Shown: positions 7,793-15,974, numbered from the stretch's first letter. The stretch: 24,817 nt of DNA from JAMIFN01 sp035906235 (GCA_035906235.1 JAMIFN010000088.1:1-24817); one strand, 5' to 3'. Program-made: numbers and translations. Notes: generated by a model not told the origin, from the letters alone.

Positions 7793-8271
7793 GACACGAT
7801 ATAGGCCGCCGTGCCCATGGCGATCAAAGTGCCATCGTCAGCCGTAAATTGCATGGTGGTATTGCCCACACGGCTGCCTAGGCGCACCAAAGTCGCGGTG
7901 GTGTGAAAACGCGCCGAGCTGACCCCGGGGCGCAGGTAATCAATGCGCAAATCGATGGTGCCGACCTTGGCAAATCGTTGGTACAAGCCCATGGCAGGCT
8001 CGTCTTTAAAGCGTTCGGCCAGCCCCAGCATAACGGCCAAGCCACCCATGGCGTCCAGCGTGGCGCTAATCACGCCGCCGTGGATGCGCTGGCCTTCGTA
8101 ATGGCCGTATAAATCAGGGCGCATCACAATATGACCATTGGCTTGCGTGGTGTAGAGCTCGTCCACCTTCAGCCCCATCAGGGCGTTAAATTGAATTTTG
8201 TTTTCAAAAATGTCTTTCAGCACGGTGATGACATCGTCGCCCAGGTGGAGTTTTTGGAGATGCTGATTCAT
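7789..8271 (-). CDS. yigI: Hotdog-fold acyl-CoA thioesterase, YigI type
   Basis: A 160-residue single-hotdog protein of the PaaI/YigI group, expected to hydrolyse acyl-CoA thioesters in the cytoplasm. Features shared with E. coli YigI are FNALMG near residue 30, the active-site segment IHGGVISATLDAMGG, GTIDLRIDYLRPG, and the C-terminal ATAxY-like end (GTAAYIVS). No signal peptide. It is convergent with dinB (4-bp overlap) and divergent from oxyR with 74 bp between start codons. The physiological substrate is not known from sequence. Confidence 0.85.
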   Translation of the reverse strand: MNQHLQKLHLGDDVITVLKDIFENKIQFNALMGLKVDELYTTQANGHIVMRPDLYGHYEGQRIHGGVISATLDAMGGLAVMLGLAERFKDEPAMGLYQRFAKVGTIDLRIDYLRPGVSSARFHTTATLVRLGSRVGNTTMQFTADDGTLIAMGTAAYIVS

Positions 8272-8345
8272 GATCGTTGGGGTGGAACTGCAGGGGGATA
8301 AATTGCCGCTACCATAGCAGAATCTTTGGATTGTTAGCCTGCGCC

Positions 8346-9326
8346 ATGACCCTGACCGAACTCAAATACATCGTTGCCGTGGCACGCGAAAAGCATTTTG
8401 GCCGCGCCGCTGAAAGCTGCCACATCTCGCAGCCCACGCTCTCGGTATCCATCAAAAAGCTCGAAGAAGAGCTGGATGCCAAAATTTTTGAGCGCAGCGC
8501 GGGCGAAATTGGCCTCACCCCCATAGGCGAGGAAATTGTCGGGCAGGCCCAAGCCGTGTTAGAGCAAGCCGCGCGCATTTACGAAATCGCCAAAAGTGGC
8601 AAAGACCCCCTAGCTGCGCCCCTGCGGCTGGGGGTGATCTACACCATAGGCCCCTATCTGCTGCCTGAATTGGTGCGCCACAACATCGAGCGCACGCCGC
8701 AAATGCCGCTGATGCTGCAAGAAAACTTTACCCACCGCCTGCTAGAGATGCTGCGCACGGGCGAGATTGACTGCGCGATTTTGGCCGAGCCTTTTCCCGA
8801 TAGCGGCCTAGCCAGTTTGGTGCTGTATGACGAGCCTTTTGTGGTGGCCGTGCCCAGCACGCACAAACTGGCGCAGCAAAACAGCGTCAGCGCCGAGGTG
8901 CTGAAAAATGAACACATGCTGCTACTGGGTGCGGGGCATTGCTTTCGCGACCATGTGCTAGAGGTCTGCCCCGAGGCGGCACGCCTAGGCGCAGGCTATG
9001 GGCAAGAGGCCAGCAGTATGCAAAAAAGCTTTGAAGGATCTTCACTAGAAACCATCAAACACATGGTGGCCGCAGGCATGGGCGTGACGGTGGTGCCTGC
9101 GCTCTCGGTGCCGCCCGATGCGCTTAATTCCAGTAAAAGCAGCAAGCATGACAGCGCCAAAGGCAGCGAAGTCTTTATTCGCTACCTGCCCTTTGCGGGC
9201 GATGCCCCCACGCGCCGCGTGGTGCTGGTCTGGCGGCGCAGCTTTACGCGCTACGAAGCCGTGGCCGAATTGCGCAATGCCGTTTATGCTTGCGCCCTGC
9301 CTGGGGTTTTGCGCCCTAAGGTTTAA
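8346..9326 (+). CDS. oxyR: LysR-type peroxide sensor OxyR
   Basis: A 326-residue LysR-family transcription factor. The winged-helix domain is at residues 1-60 (AAESCHISQPTLSVSIKKLE), and the effector domain carries GHCFRDHVLEVC, placing redox cysteines at C199 and C208 exactly as in E. coli OxyR. Peroxide oxidises these to a disulfide, switching the tetramer to an activator of catalase, peroxiredoxin and related genes. EGSSLETIKHMVAAGMGVTVVP is also typical. The frame is open back to 8277, but ATG 8346 gives the family N-terminus. No catalase or ahpC gene is in the window; the neighbours are yigI (divergent) and a SIMPL protein 17 bp downstream. Confidence 0.95.
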   Translation: MTLTELKYIVAVAREKHFGRAAESCHISQPTLSVSIKKLEEELDAKIFERSAGEIGLTPIGEEIVGQAQAVLEQAARIYEIAKSGKDPLAAPLRLGVIYTIGPYLLPELVRHNIERTPQMPLMLQENFTHRLLEMLRTGEIDCAILAEPFPDSGLASLVLYDEPFVVAVPSTHKLAQQNSVSAEVLKNEHMLLLGAGHCFRDHVLEVCPEAARLGAGYGQEASSMQKSFEGSSLETIKHMVAAGMGVTVVPALSVPPDALNSSKSSKHDSAKGSEVFIRYLPFAGDAPTRRVVLVWRRSFTRYEAVAELRNAVYACALPGVLRPKV

Positions 9327-9343
9327 TTTTTTAAGGAAACTGT

Positions 9344-10084
9344 ATGCCGGTATTTCGCCCCCAACTGCCTGCCTCAGCGGTTTTGGCTGCTCTGGCTGTT
9401 TGCGCCAGCGGCGCCGCCTTTGCCCAATCAGGCTTTGCTATGCCCCAGCCGCAAAATGTGGTGTCGTTTCAGTCCAGCGGCAGCACCGAGGTGGCGCAAG
9501 ACCAAATGCGCATCACCCTCAGCACCACGCTAGAGGGCAGCAACGCGCAGGAAGTACAAACGCGCCTGCGCAAAGCGGTGGACAGCGCCTTGGCCGAAGC
9601 CAAACCCCAGGCGCAGCCTGAAAAAATGGAAGTGACAACTGGCAGCTTCCGCATCAACCCGCGCTATGGCAAAGACAGCAAAATTAGCGCCTGGCAAGGC
9701 TACGCCGAAGTGCAGCTAGAAGGCACAGACTTTGCCCGCATCACCACCGTAGCGGCGCAAATCAAAAGCCTGAATATGAGCGGCATCAGCTTTGGCCTAG
9801 CACCCAAAACCCAGCGTGCGGCCGAAGAAAAAGCCCAGGGCGAGGCCATCAATACCTTCAAAAATCGCGCGCAGCAGCTGGCCAAGGCTTTTGGCTTTGG
9901 CAGCTATAGCATCCGCGAAGTCAGCATCAATGGCAATGAATACGGCGGCATGCAGCCCGCAGCCGCACCGCGCATGAAAGTCATGATGGCCAGCCCCATG
10001 ATGGAAGCCGACAACGCCATCCCTGCCGAGCCAGGCAAAACGCGGGTGGAAGTCAGCGTCAATGGCTCGATTCAGATGAAATAA
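9344..10084 (+). CDS. SIMPL-domain (DUF541) secreted protein
   Basis: A 246-residue exported protein. Residues 1-27 form a signal peptide with an AFA|QS cleavage site; the remainder is a SIMPL/DUF541 domain with the typical beta-alpha pattern and a central helix (EEKAQGEAINTFKNRAQQLAKAFGF). The E. coli relative YggE has been linked to oxidative-stress tolerance, but a biochemical role for the family is not established. The start ATG 9344 has AAGGAA at 9333-9338. It lies 17 bp after oxyR on the same strand, so co-transcription is likely; a link to peroxide stress is only inference from that. Confidence 0.85.
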   Translation: MPVFRPQLPASAVLAALAVCASGAAFAQSGFAMPQPQNVVSFQSSGSTEVAQDQMRITLSTTLEGSNAQEVQTRLRKAVDSALAEAKPQAQPEKMEVTTGSFRINPRYGKDSKISAWQGYAEVQLEGTDFARITTVAAQIKSLNMSGISFGLAPKTQRAAEEKAQGEAINTFKNRAQQLAKAFGFGSYSIREVSINGNEYGGMQPAAAPRMKVMMASPMMEADNAIPAEPGKTRVEVSVNGSIQMK

Positions 10085-10115
10085 GCCAGATTGCGCAGTC
10101 TAATCGCATTAAAAA

Positions 10116-10161
10116 TGAGACAATGTGGCGAAATTTTGCTTTTCAATGCCAAATTGTCTCA
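10116..10161. repeat. Inverted repeat upstream of repeat copy 3
   Basis: TGAGACAAT (10116-10124) and ATTGTCTCA (10153-10161) are perfect 9-bp inverted repeats with a 28-nt spacer. The right arm is the start of the module shared with 1410-1431. It lies just after the SIMPL gene, but lacks a T tract, so it is not an obvious terminator. Confidence 0.5.
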
Positions 10162-10210
10162 GTAATGGAATAATCGTCGATTAAGCCAGTCAAGCAGCCT
10201 CAAATACAGC

Positions 10211-10280
10211 TATTTTTAGTGGTGTTTTAAGCAAATTAAGCCGTAAAACCTGCCTGAGCAGCTCACTTTTTTGATGCAAT
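10211..10280 (+). repeat. Interspersed repeat, copy 3 (left flank of cassette array)
   Basis: Core GCCGTAAAACCTGCCTGAGC then AGCTCA, followed by CTTTTTTGATGCA. Its 26-nt core is identical to that of copy 4, which lies in the opposite orientation at 12987-13052, so the cassette array is bracketed by inverted copies. In the 475-bp gap after the SIMPL gene I see no complete gene. An open frame at 10258-10551 reads protein-like near its start (IEWAEYAAPAFVEYMGEY at about 10300-10353) but has no good start codon and ends in Cys-rich, unconvincing sequence. Confidence 0.8.
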
Positions 10281-10513
10281 TTATGGGGAATCACAAAGCA
10301 TCGAGTGGGCTGAGTATGCCGCGCCCGCCTTTGTTGAGTACATGGGTGAGTATGCGCATACGCTTCACAACTTATGCTGGCGCTGTGCGTCGGCGGCTTG
10401 TGTGGCGTTGAATGCGGGAGCATTTTCCATCTGCCCAATTTTAGGTTTGTCTAAATGGCAGTGCTATGCGGGTTTTCTTTTAGGGATGATGAAGAATGCT
10501 TGCGTTATGATGC

Positions 10514-10553
10514 ACCCAACAGGCGGCACTTTGTCGCCTAATTCTAGTTAGCC
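10514..10553 (+). other. Possible left recombination site of the cassette array (attI- or attC-like)
   Basis: ACCCAAC (10514-10520) fits the RYYYAAC box, and GTTAGCC (10547-10553) nearly fits GTTRRRY (one mismatch). Between them AGGCG and CGCCT can pair. At 40 bp it is shorter than a normal attC, so it may be a decayed attC or an attI remnant. It is placed where the first cassette should begin, 6 nt before the ATG of cassette gene 1. Confidence 0.35.
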
Positions 10554-10559
10554 TGCAAA

Positions 10560-11045
10560 ATGCCACTCTGGCTCAGTCTTGTTTACGCCCTGGTCGCCAC
10601 TGCAGCAGTCGCCGTTGCTTGGTTCCCATTTTCGCGGCGCAAACGTCCCAGTCACGCGCTGCCACTGGTCCTCGCAGTAGGCGTCGGGGTGTTTTTGGCT
10701 ATGTGGAGTCTCGGCGCGAGCCCTTGGCGCTGGGAAGGCATTACCAAGGTCTCAGTTGCGGGTTGCTTGCTCGGCGGTTTGTTGAACTGGTGGGCTCGCT
10801 CCACCTTCGCGGCGAGCCTTCTCGTGCTTGGGCCGCAAATTGCACTTGGTCTGCACGGCGCTCTCGATAGCCTCCATTGCGCCGACATGTGGACGCCTTC
10901 AAGTGCGAGAACGCAACTGGTCGAGCGTTGTACGGAGCTTCAGCGCGACAGCATGCTGTCTTTTGCTGCGCTTTGCTTGGCACTCGCGGCAAGTGTCGCG
11001 ATATCTCGTGCTCTCCTGCGGCGCCGTCGAGAGCCAATGGCTTGA
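10560..11045 (+). CDS. Cassette gene 1: hypothetical multi-pass membrane protein
   Basis: A 161-residue protein I do not recognise. Hydrophobic segments at about 4-22, 33-51, 62-78, 83-102 and 132-150 suggest four or five membrane helices, with an Arg-rich C-terminus (RRRREP) and a soluble loop at about 103-130 containing two cysteines. The ATG lies 10 nt after the putative recombination point, without a clear ribosome binding site, which is common for cassette genes. It is the promoter-proximal cassette, although no Pc promoter can be identified. About 120 bp of apparently noncoding sequence separates the stop from its attC. Confidence 0.7.
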   Translation: MPLWLSLVYALVATAAVAVAWFPFSRRKRPSHALPLVLAVGVGVFLAMWSLGASPWRWEGITKVSVAGCLLGGLLNWWARSTFAASLLVLGPQIALGLHGALDSLHCADMWTPSSARTQLVERCTELQRDSMLSFAALCLALAASVAISRALLRRRREPMA

Positions 11046-11166
11046 GCGTTGTCTACTTCTGGCCCAACGGCAGCCTCCCCCAAATATGCGGCGCAATGAT
11101 TTATTTACAGCCCACTTCACCGTCATGCCTTCGTTTAATGGCTGGTGCTGCTAGTTTGGTTTCTGG

Positions 11167-11226
11167 GGCTAACCCGGCAGTCAAGCGGACTGGCCTAAGG
11201 CCAGCCGCTTACTTGATTCGTTAGGC
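11167..11226 (+). other. attC site of cassette 1
   Basis: A 60-bp site. The left box is GGCTAAC (11167-11173, one mismatch to RYYYAAC) and the right box is GTTAGGC (11220-11226). Between them TCAAGCGG-A-CTGGCC and GGCCAG-CCGCTT-A-CTTGA form an imperfect hairpin with a TAA loop and unpaired bases, the structure recognised by IntI on the folded bottom strand. The length is that of the classic 59-base element. Confidence 0.9.
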
Positions 11227-11245
11227 ATTAAACACGAGGGCGCAC

Positions 11246-11680
11246 ATGCTTGAAGTAACCACAACTGCCGCAGGTGATGTAAACATATCTCACATTACCA
11301 CTGTACTTGTTGCGTTGATCGGATGGTTCGTCGTGCATCGTCTAACAGCTTGGCGAGATCGCGTAAACCTTAATCGCAAGATTAGAACCGATTACCTCAT
11401 TAAGGCCTACCAAAACTTGGCCAACGCATCTCAACGCCCACCACAACCGGAATACTTTCGTCTCATGGAATCTGCCATAGCAGACATTCAATTGTTTGGA
11501 TCCAAGGAACACATTCAGTTAGTCAGCCTATTTCTCAAAGAGTTTTCATCGGCTAACAAGGCATCTTTTGATCCCCTGCTCAATGCCTTGCGTTCCGACC
11601 TCAGGATAGACCTCGATTACGAACAATTAAATGGTAACGTTCAATGGTTTCGACCTGAAGGTGCCCCTGATAATACCTAA
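11246..11680 (+). CDS. Cassette gene 2: hypothetical protein with one N-terminal membrane helix
   Basis: A 144-residue protein I do not recognise. A single hydrophobic segment at about 17-32 (ITTVLVALIGWFVVH) is followed by a basic stretch (RDRVNLNRKIR) and a mostly helical soluble domain of about 100 residues, so it is probably anchored in the inner membrane facing the cytoplasm. The ATG is 25 nt after the GTTAGGC cut with a GAGGG at about 11236. The TAA stop lies inside the left box of its own attC (ACCTAAC), a common economy in cassettes. Confidence 0.75.
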   Translation: MLEVTTTAAGDVNISHITTVLVALIGWFVVHRLTAWRDRVNLNRKIRTDYLIKAYQNLANASQRPPQPEYFRLMESAIADIQLFGSKEHIQLVSLFLKEFSSANKASFDPLLNALRSDLRIDLDYEQLNGNVQWFRPEGAPDNT

Positions 11681-11787
11681 CAATTCATTCAAGCCGACTT
11701 CGCTTCGTGGCAGCGCTTCTGCGTGCTTACGCTACGCTAGCACGCATCGCCGCCACTGCGCTACGCGGCTTAATTCAGGTGTTAGGC
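11675..11787 (+). other. attC site of cassette 2
   Basis: A 113-bp site with perfect boxes ACCTAAC (11675-11681) and GTTAGGC (11781-11787). Inner pairing includes AAGCCG with CGGCTT and GCGTGC with GCACGC, giving a long branched hairpin. The gene stop codon is within the left box. Long attC sites of this kind are typical of chromosomal (sedentary) integrons. Confidence 0.9.
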
Positions 11788-11797
11788 CACACGGAAC

Positions 11798-12259
11798 ATG
11801 GACGCAGAAGGCATCCTCTACGCTGTCATTGCAATCGCCAACTGGCGAGCCGTAGTCACGCTGGCATTGTTTTCCGTGATCGCATGGCTGCTGGTCTTCG
11901 CCGCCCCAGTTATGGTTGGCCTTCAGGCAATCGTCTTCGCATTCACAGGCCTTTTTGTCGGGGCACTATGGCAGGAACATAGGTCGGTCGACGTTGCCTC
12001 CAATCAACCTGACAAGCAAACTAGGCCATCTGTTGCGGCAGCCTCGTCCGCTCTCCTATCGCTATGCTGGGGGCTGGTTAGCGCCGAGACATTGCACTCA
12101 ACCATATCAGGCGCCGTCATTCTATCCATCGCACTACTTGCCCACACCAAGTACTATCGCCGCATCAACCTCATCAGTTCTAACCGAGCAAGGCTATGCA
12201 TTTGCTTCGCAGCACTTGGCTATGCGGTTGGCACAATCGCTCGCAACTTCACGGCTTGA
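11798..12259 (+). CDS. Cassette gene 3: hypothetical multi-pass membrane protein
   Basis: A 153-residue protein I do not recognise. Hydrophobic stretches at about 15-35, 36-57, 82-98, 103-118 and 130-150 suggest four or five membrane helices; a polar loop lies at about 58-78. The ATG begins 17 nt after the recombination point. The stop at 12259 is 83 bp before its attC, and that gap looks noncoding. No enzymatic motif is visible. Confidence 0.7.
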   Translation: MDAEGILYAVIAIANWRAVVTLALFSVIAWLLVFAAPVMVGLQAIVFAFTGLFVGALWQEHRSVDVASNQPDKQTRPSVAAASSALLSLCWGLVSAETLHSTISGAVILSIALLAHTKYYRRINLISSNRARLCICFAALGYAVGTIARNFTA

Positions 12260-12342
12260 GTTCAACATGCACAGTTTCCCTGTGGCTTTTCTCCCCAGCG
12301 TGGACTCAACATTCCAGTGCCACACCGTGCCTTCGCTCCCCC

Positions 12343-12412
12343 GCCTAACTTGGCGTTCAACCGGACTTCAACCTGCTGCGCAGGTTGCAGCCGGTTAACT
12401 ATGTAGTTAGGC
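12343..12412 (+). other. attC site of cassette 3
   Basis: A 70-bp site with perfect boxes GCCTAAC (12343-12349) and GTTAGGC (12406-12412). The arms AACCGG and CCGGTT, and CAACCTG and CAGGTTG, form a clear hairpin with small asymmetries. Confidence 0.92.
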
Positions 12413-12420
12413 TCCATCAA

Positions 12421-12837
12421 ATGCTCGGCCTTACGCTATTTCGGTCAATGCTTCTATTGCCTTTTGCAATTCCGGTCATTGCTGTTTTGCTGCGCTTGGA
12501 AGTCGCCGGATTTCTTGGAATAGCCACCTTCGTTGTGGCCGCACCATATGCACTTTTTGCTCTTTGGGCGTGGAGGCGCATGGGGCGGTTAGCAAGTTTC
12601 AAAGAAGCGTATTTGTTTCTCGCAACAGCACCATTCGCATTCTCCATCCCGATATGTTTGCTTTGGTTCATTGGTTCACTCGCTATAGCTGTTCCATTTT
12701 CAACGGCCTTAAAGTCAACGATTCAGTTACTTGTGGTCTTGATCGGTACGGGATGTCTATACAGTGCAGCCGCGGCCATTTTGGCTGCGCTGGCGAAAGC
12801 CATTGGAGTGATTGGTGAATACAAAGGCAATGAGTAG
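12421..12837 (+). CDS. Cassette gene 4: hypothetical multi-pass membrane protein
   Basis: A 138-residue protein I do not recognise, with about four hydrophobic helices (roughly 5-24, 26-50, 60-83 and 88-115) and an acidic C-terminal tail. The frame extends to a TTG at 12385, but that would start inside attC3. The ATG at 12421, 14 nt after the recombination cut, is the natural cassette start. The stop TAG at 12835-12837 lies 6 nt before its attC. With genes 1-3 it makes a set in which every cassette encodes a membrane protein. Confidence 0.72.
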   Translation: MLGLTLFRSMLLLPFAIPVIAVLLRLEVAGFLGIATFVVAAPYALFALWAWRRMGRLASFKEAYLFLATAPFAFSIPICLLWFIGSLAIAVPFSTALKSTIQLLVVLIGTGCLYSAAAAILAALAKAIGVIGEYKGNE

Positions 12838-12843
12838 GCAAGA

Positions 12844-12942
12844 GCCTAACTGTTCCGTCGAGAGGGACCGCCCACAAGCTGCGCTTGTGGGTTCCCTTCG
12901 CGGCTTCGCCGCTGCGGCGGCCCCTCACGTCAAACGTTAGGT
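12844..12942 (+). other. attC site of cassette 4 (right end of array)
   Basis: A 99-bp site with boxes GCCTAAC (12844-12850) and GTTAGGT (12936-12942), both fitting the consensus. Internal hairpins are CCCACAAGC with GCTTGTGGG-type pairing and GCGGCTTCGCCGC. No further attC follows; after this point the sequence returns to host repeats and metH. Confidence 0.9.
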
Positions 12943-12986
12943 GTGTACCCAACCTCCACCCTAGCCCCCAAGGGGTGAGAGGATAC

Positions 12987-13052
12987 TTTAAAAAAATGAG
13001 CTGCTCAGGCAGGTTTTACGGCCTAAAAGCCTTAAACAACACCTAAAAATCA
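12987..13052 (-). repeat. Interspersed repeat, copy 4 (right flank of cassette array)
   Basis: The only copy on the minus strand. Reading the reverse complement gives TTAGGCCGTAAAACCTGCCT, then GAGCAGCTCA and a T run. It separates the cassette array from metH and lies within about 60 bp of the metH start, where its promoter should be. Just before it, 12947-12985, is a GC-rich stretch (CCTCCACCCTAGCCCCCAAG) related to the one at 16040-16137. Confidence 0.8.
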
Positions 13053-13113
13053 CAGGGCTTTGCCCAGCGCCTAGCCTAGGGGCGGCTCTAGGCTGGCCTA
13101 CAATCTTTGCCCT

Positions 13114-14163
<1,050 letters not shown>

Positions 14164-14167
14164 AACC

Positions 14168-14467
14168 ATGCTGCTGCGCCTACTGCGTTGGCGAAAAACC
14201 TGGAGCCTGCTGCGCCGCAACGGGCGTTTTATTTGGCGCGGCATCAGCCATGCGGCCAGCCCTTGGTGGCTGCGGCTGACACTGGTTTTTCTTCTTGCCT
14301 ATATGCTCTCGCCCATAGACTTGTTGCCCGATTGGATTTTCTTTGTCGGCTGGCTTGACGATCTGCTGATCGCCAGTTTGTTGCTGCAGTTTGTGCGCCG
14401 GCGCTTGCCTACACATTTGCGGCTTAAGTTGGATGGCGGGGCTGCAAGAAAAACAGCAGCGCAATAG
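14168..14467 (+). CDS. YkvA-type (DUF1232) small membrane protein
   Basis: A 99-residue protein with the DUF1232 signature: a hydrophobic segment running into SPIDLLPDWIFFVGWLDDLL at about residues 43-62, flanked by Arg/Trp-rich amphipathic helices. The function of the family is unknown. The ATG at 14168 lies 4 nt after the metH stop, so the two genes are probably co-transcribed and coupled. The frame is open to 14021, but that extension lies inside metH. The 169-bp gap after it holds the scoA leader and no gene. Confidence 0.85.
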   Translation: MLLRLLRWRKTWSLLRRNGRFIWRGISHAASPWWLRLTLVFLLAYMLSPIDLLPDWIFFVGWLDDLLIASLLLQFVRRRLPTHLRLKLDGGAARKTAAQ

Positions 14468-14636
14468 CAATGCGTGCGCCGTTCCCCCCCCATTAGCTTG
14501 CCCAACTCGATGAAAGAATTTGTCATAGCAAGGGGCACAGTGCAGTCGAGGTTTAAATAGTTCCTTGCTGCTACCCTAAAATGCTGCAGTGCACCAGCAC
14601 GGGAGCTGATGCCCCACCATAGGAGAGAGCAAAACC

Positions 14637-15332
14637 ATGAACAAGATTTACCCCAGCGCAGAAGCAGCCTTGGCTGGCTTGGTGCGCGACGATATGCTGA
14701 TCGCCTCAGGCGGCTTTGGCATTTGTGGCATCCCCGAGCAATTGATCGATGCCTTGGTTGCTACTGGCCATAAAGGTTTTTCCGTCATTTCCAATAACTG
14801 CGGCATTGACGATGTGGGCTTGGGCAAGCTGCTGCGCACGCGCCAAATCAAAAAAATGATTTCCAGCTATGTGGGCGAGAACAAAGAGTTTGAACGCCAA
14901 TACCTAGCGGGCGAGCTGGAGGTGGAATTTACCCCGCAAGGCACGCTGGCAGAAAAGCTGCGTGCCGGCGGCGCGGGCATCCCAGCTTTCTACACCCGCA
15001 CGGGCGTAGGCACCATCGTGGCAGAAGGCAAAGAAACGCGCGAGTTTGATGGCCACACCTATGTGATGGAGCGTTCTTACGCGCCTGATTTGTCGCTGGT
15101 CAAAGCCTACCAAGCCGATAAAAGTGGCAATCTGCGTTTTCGTCTGACTTCGCGCAATTTCAACCCCGCCGTGGCGATGGCGGGCAAGGTTTGCGTGGTG
15201 GAAGTCGAAGAAATTGTCGAAACGGGGACATTCGCCCCTGACGACATCCACCTGCCAGGTATTTATGTGCAGCGCATCGTGCACAACCCCAATCCCAGCA
15301 AAATGATCGAAAAACGCACGCTAAGGAGCTGA
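14637..15332 (+). CDS. scoA: Succinyl-CoA:3-ketoacid CoA-transferase subunit A
   Basis: A 231-residue alpha subunit of class I CoA-transferase. With ScoB it moves CoA from succinyl-CoA to acetoacetate (or another 3-oxoacid), feeding ketone bodies and polyhydroxybutyrate breakdown products into acetyl-CoA. Visible family features are GDMLIASGGFG-like DDMLIASGGFGICGIPE, the SNNCGIDDVGLGKLL segment and ISSYVGENKEFERQYLAGELEVE. ATG 14637 has AGGAG at 14621-14625. The stop codon is 3 bp before scoB, so this is a two-gene operon. Confidence 0.95.
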   Translation: MNKIYPSAEAALAGLVRDDMLIASGGFGICGIPEQLIDALVATGHKGFSVISNNCGIDDVGLGKLLRTRQIKKMISSYVGENKEFERQYLAGELEVEFTPQGTLAEKLRAGGAGIPAFYTRTGVGTIVAEGKETREFDGHTYVMERSYAPDLSLVKAYQADKSGNLRFRLTSRNFNPAVAMAGKVCVVEVEEIVETGTFAPDDIHLPGIYVQRIVHNPNPSKMIEKRTLRS

Positions 15333-15335
15333 GCC

Positions 15336-15974
15336 ATGGCTTGGACACAAGAACAAATGGCGCAACGCGCCGCGCAAGAATTGCAAGACGGCTTTTATGT
15401 GAACCTGGGCATAGGCATCCCGACCCAAGTGGCCAACCATGTGCCTGCGGGCATGGAGGTCTGGCTGCAAAGCGAGAACGGTCTGCTGGGCATAGGTCCT
15501 TTTCCGACTGAAGCCGAAGTCGATGCCGACCTGATTAACGCGGGCAAGCAGACCGTCACCACCCTGCCAGGTTCATCGATTTTTGGCAGCCACGACAGCT
15601 TTGCCATGATTCGTGGCGGCAAAATCAATCTGGCGATTTTGGGCGCTATGCAGGTCAGCGAAAAAGGCGATCTGGCCAACTGGATGATTCCTGGCAAGAT
15701 GATCAAAGGCATGGGCGGCGCCATGGATTTGGTCGCTGGGGTGCCCCGCGTCATCGTGCTGATGGAGCATGTGGCCAAGCGCAAAGACGGCGGCGAAGAC
15801 CTGAAAATTTTGCCCGCCTGCACCTTGCCACTCACGGGCTTGGGCGTGATCAACCGCATCATCACCGACTTAGCCGTGATGGACATCACGCCTGAGGGCT
15901 TGAAACTGGTGGAATTGGCGCCCGAAGTCACGCGCGAACAAGTGCAGGCGAAAACAGGTGTGCCGCTGATTTGA
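15336..15974 (+). CDS. scoB: Succinyl-CoA:3-ketoacid CoA-transferase subunit B
   Basis: A 212-residue beta subunit that carries the catalytic glutamate, Glu47 in QSENGLLG, which forms the enzyme-CoA thioester. The glycine loop GIGIPTQVAN lies at about residues 25-34, and GAMQVSEKGDLANWMIPGKM follows. Start ATG 15336 is preceded by AAGGAG (15323-15328), which overlaps the end of scoA, so translation is coupled. Length is normal for the split bacterial enzyme. Confidence 0.95.
   Translation: MAWTQEQMAQRAAQELQDGFYVNLGIGIPTQVANHVPAGMEVWLQSENGLLGIGPFPTEAEVDADLINAGKQTVTTLPGSSIFGSHDSFAMIRGGKINLAILGAMQVSEKGDLANWMIPGKMIKGMGGAMDLVAGVPRVIVLMEHVAKRKDGGEDLKILPACTLPLTGLGVINRIITDLAVMDITPEGLKLVELAPEVTREQVQAKTGVPLI

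Larger units (their letters stand above)
10547..12942 (+). mobile_element. Integron gene-cassette array without integrase (CALIN)
   Basis: Four consecutive units, each one gene followed by an attC site, with cuts inferred inside GTTRRRY at about 10547, 11220, 11781, 12406 and 12936. That gives cassettes of 673, 561, 625 and 530 bp. All genes point the same way, each starts 10-26 nt after the preceding recombination point, and each is followed by its attC, as in integrons. Base use differs from neighbouring genes. No tyrosine recombinase (intI) is encoded in either flank within this window. SIMPL is to the left and metH to the right, so the array is an isolated cluster or its integrase has been lost. 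Confidence 0.87.

Noticed and set aside
10085..10546. Integron integrase gene or remnant left of the array
   Set aside because: No tyrosine-recombinase motif or long minus-strand frame is present; only repeats and a short doubtful frame.
12385..12420. TTG start for cassette gene 4
   Set aside because: It would place the N-terminus inside the attC3 hairpin; ATG 12421 follows the recombination point as in the other cassettes.
12943..13113. Cobalamin or SAM riboswitch in the metH leader
   Set aside because: The leader is occupied by a GC-rich repeat and repeat copy 4. No B12 box or SAM-aptamer pattern was seen, and only about 60 nt remain before the start codon.
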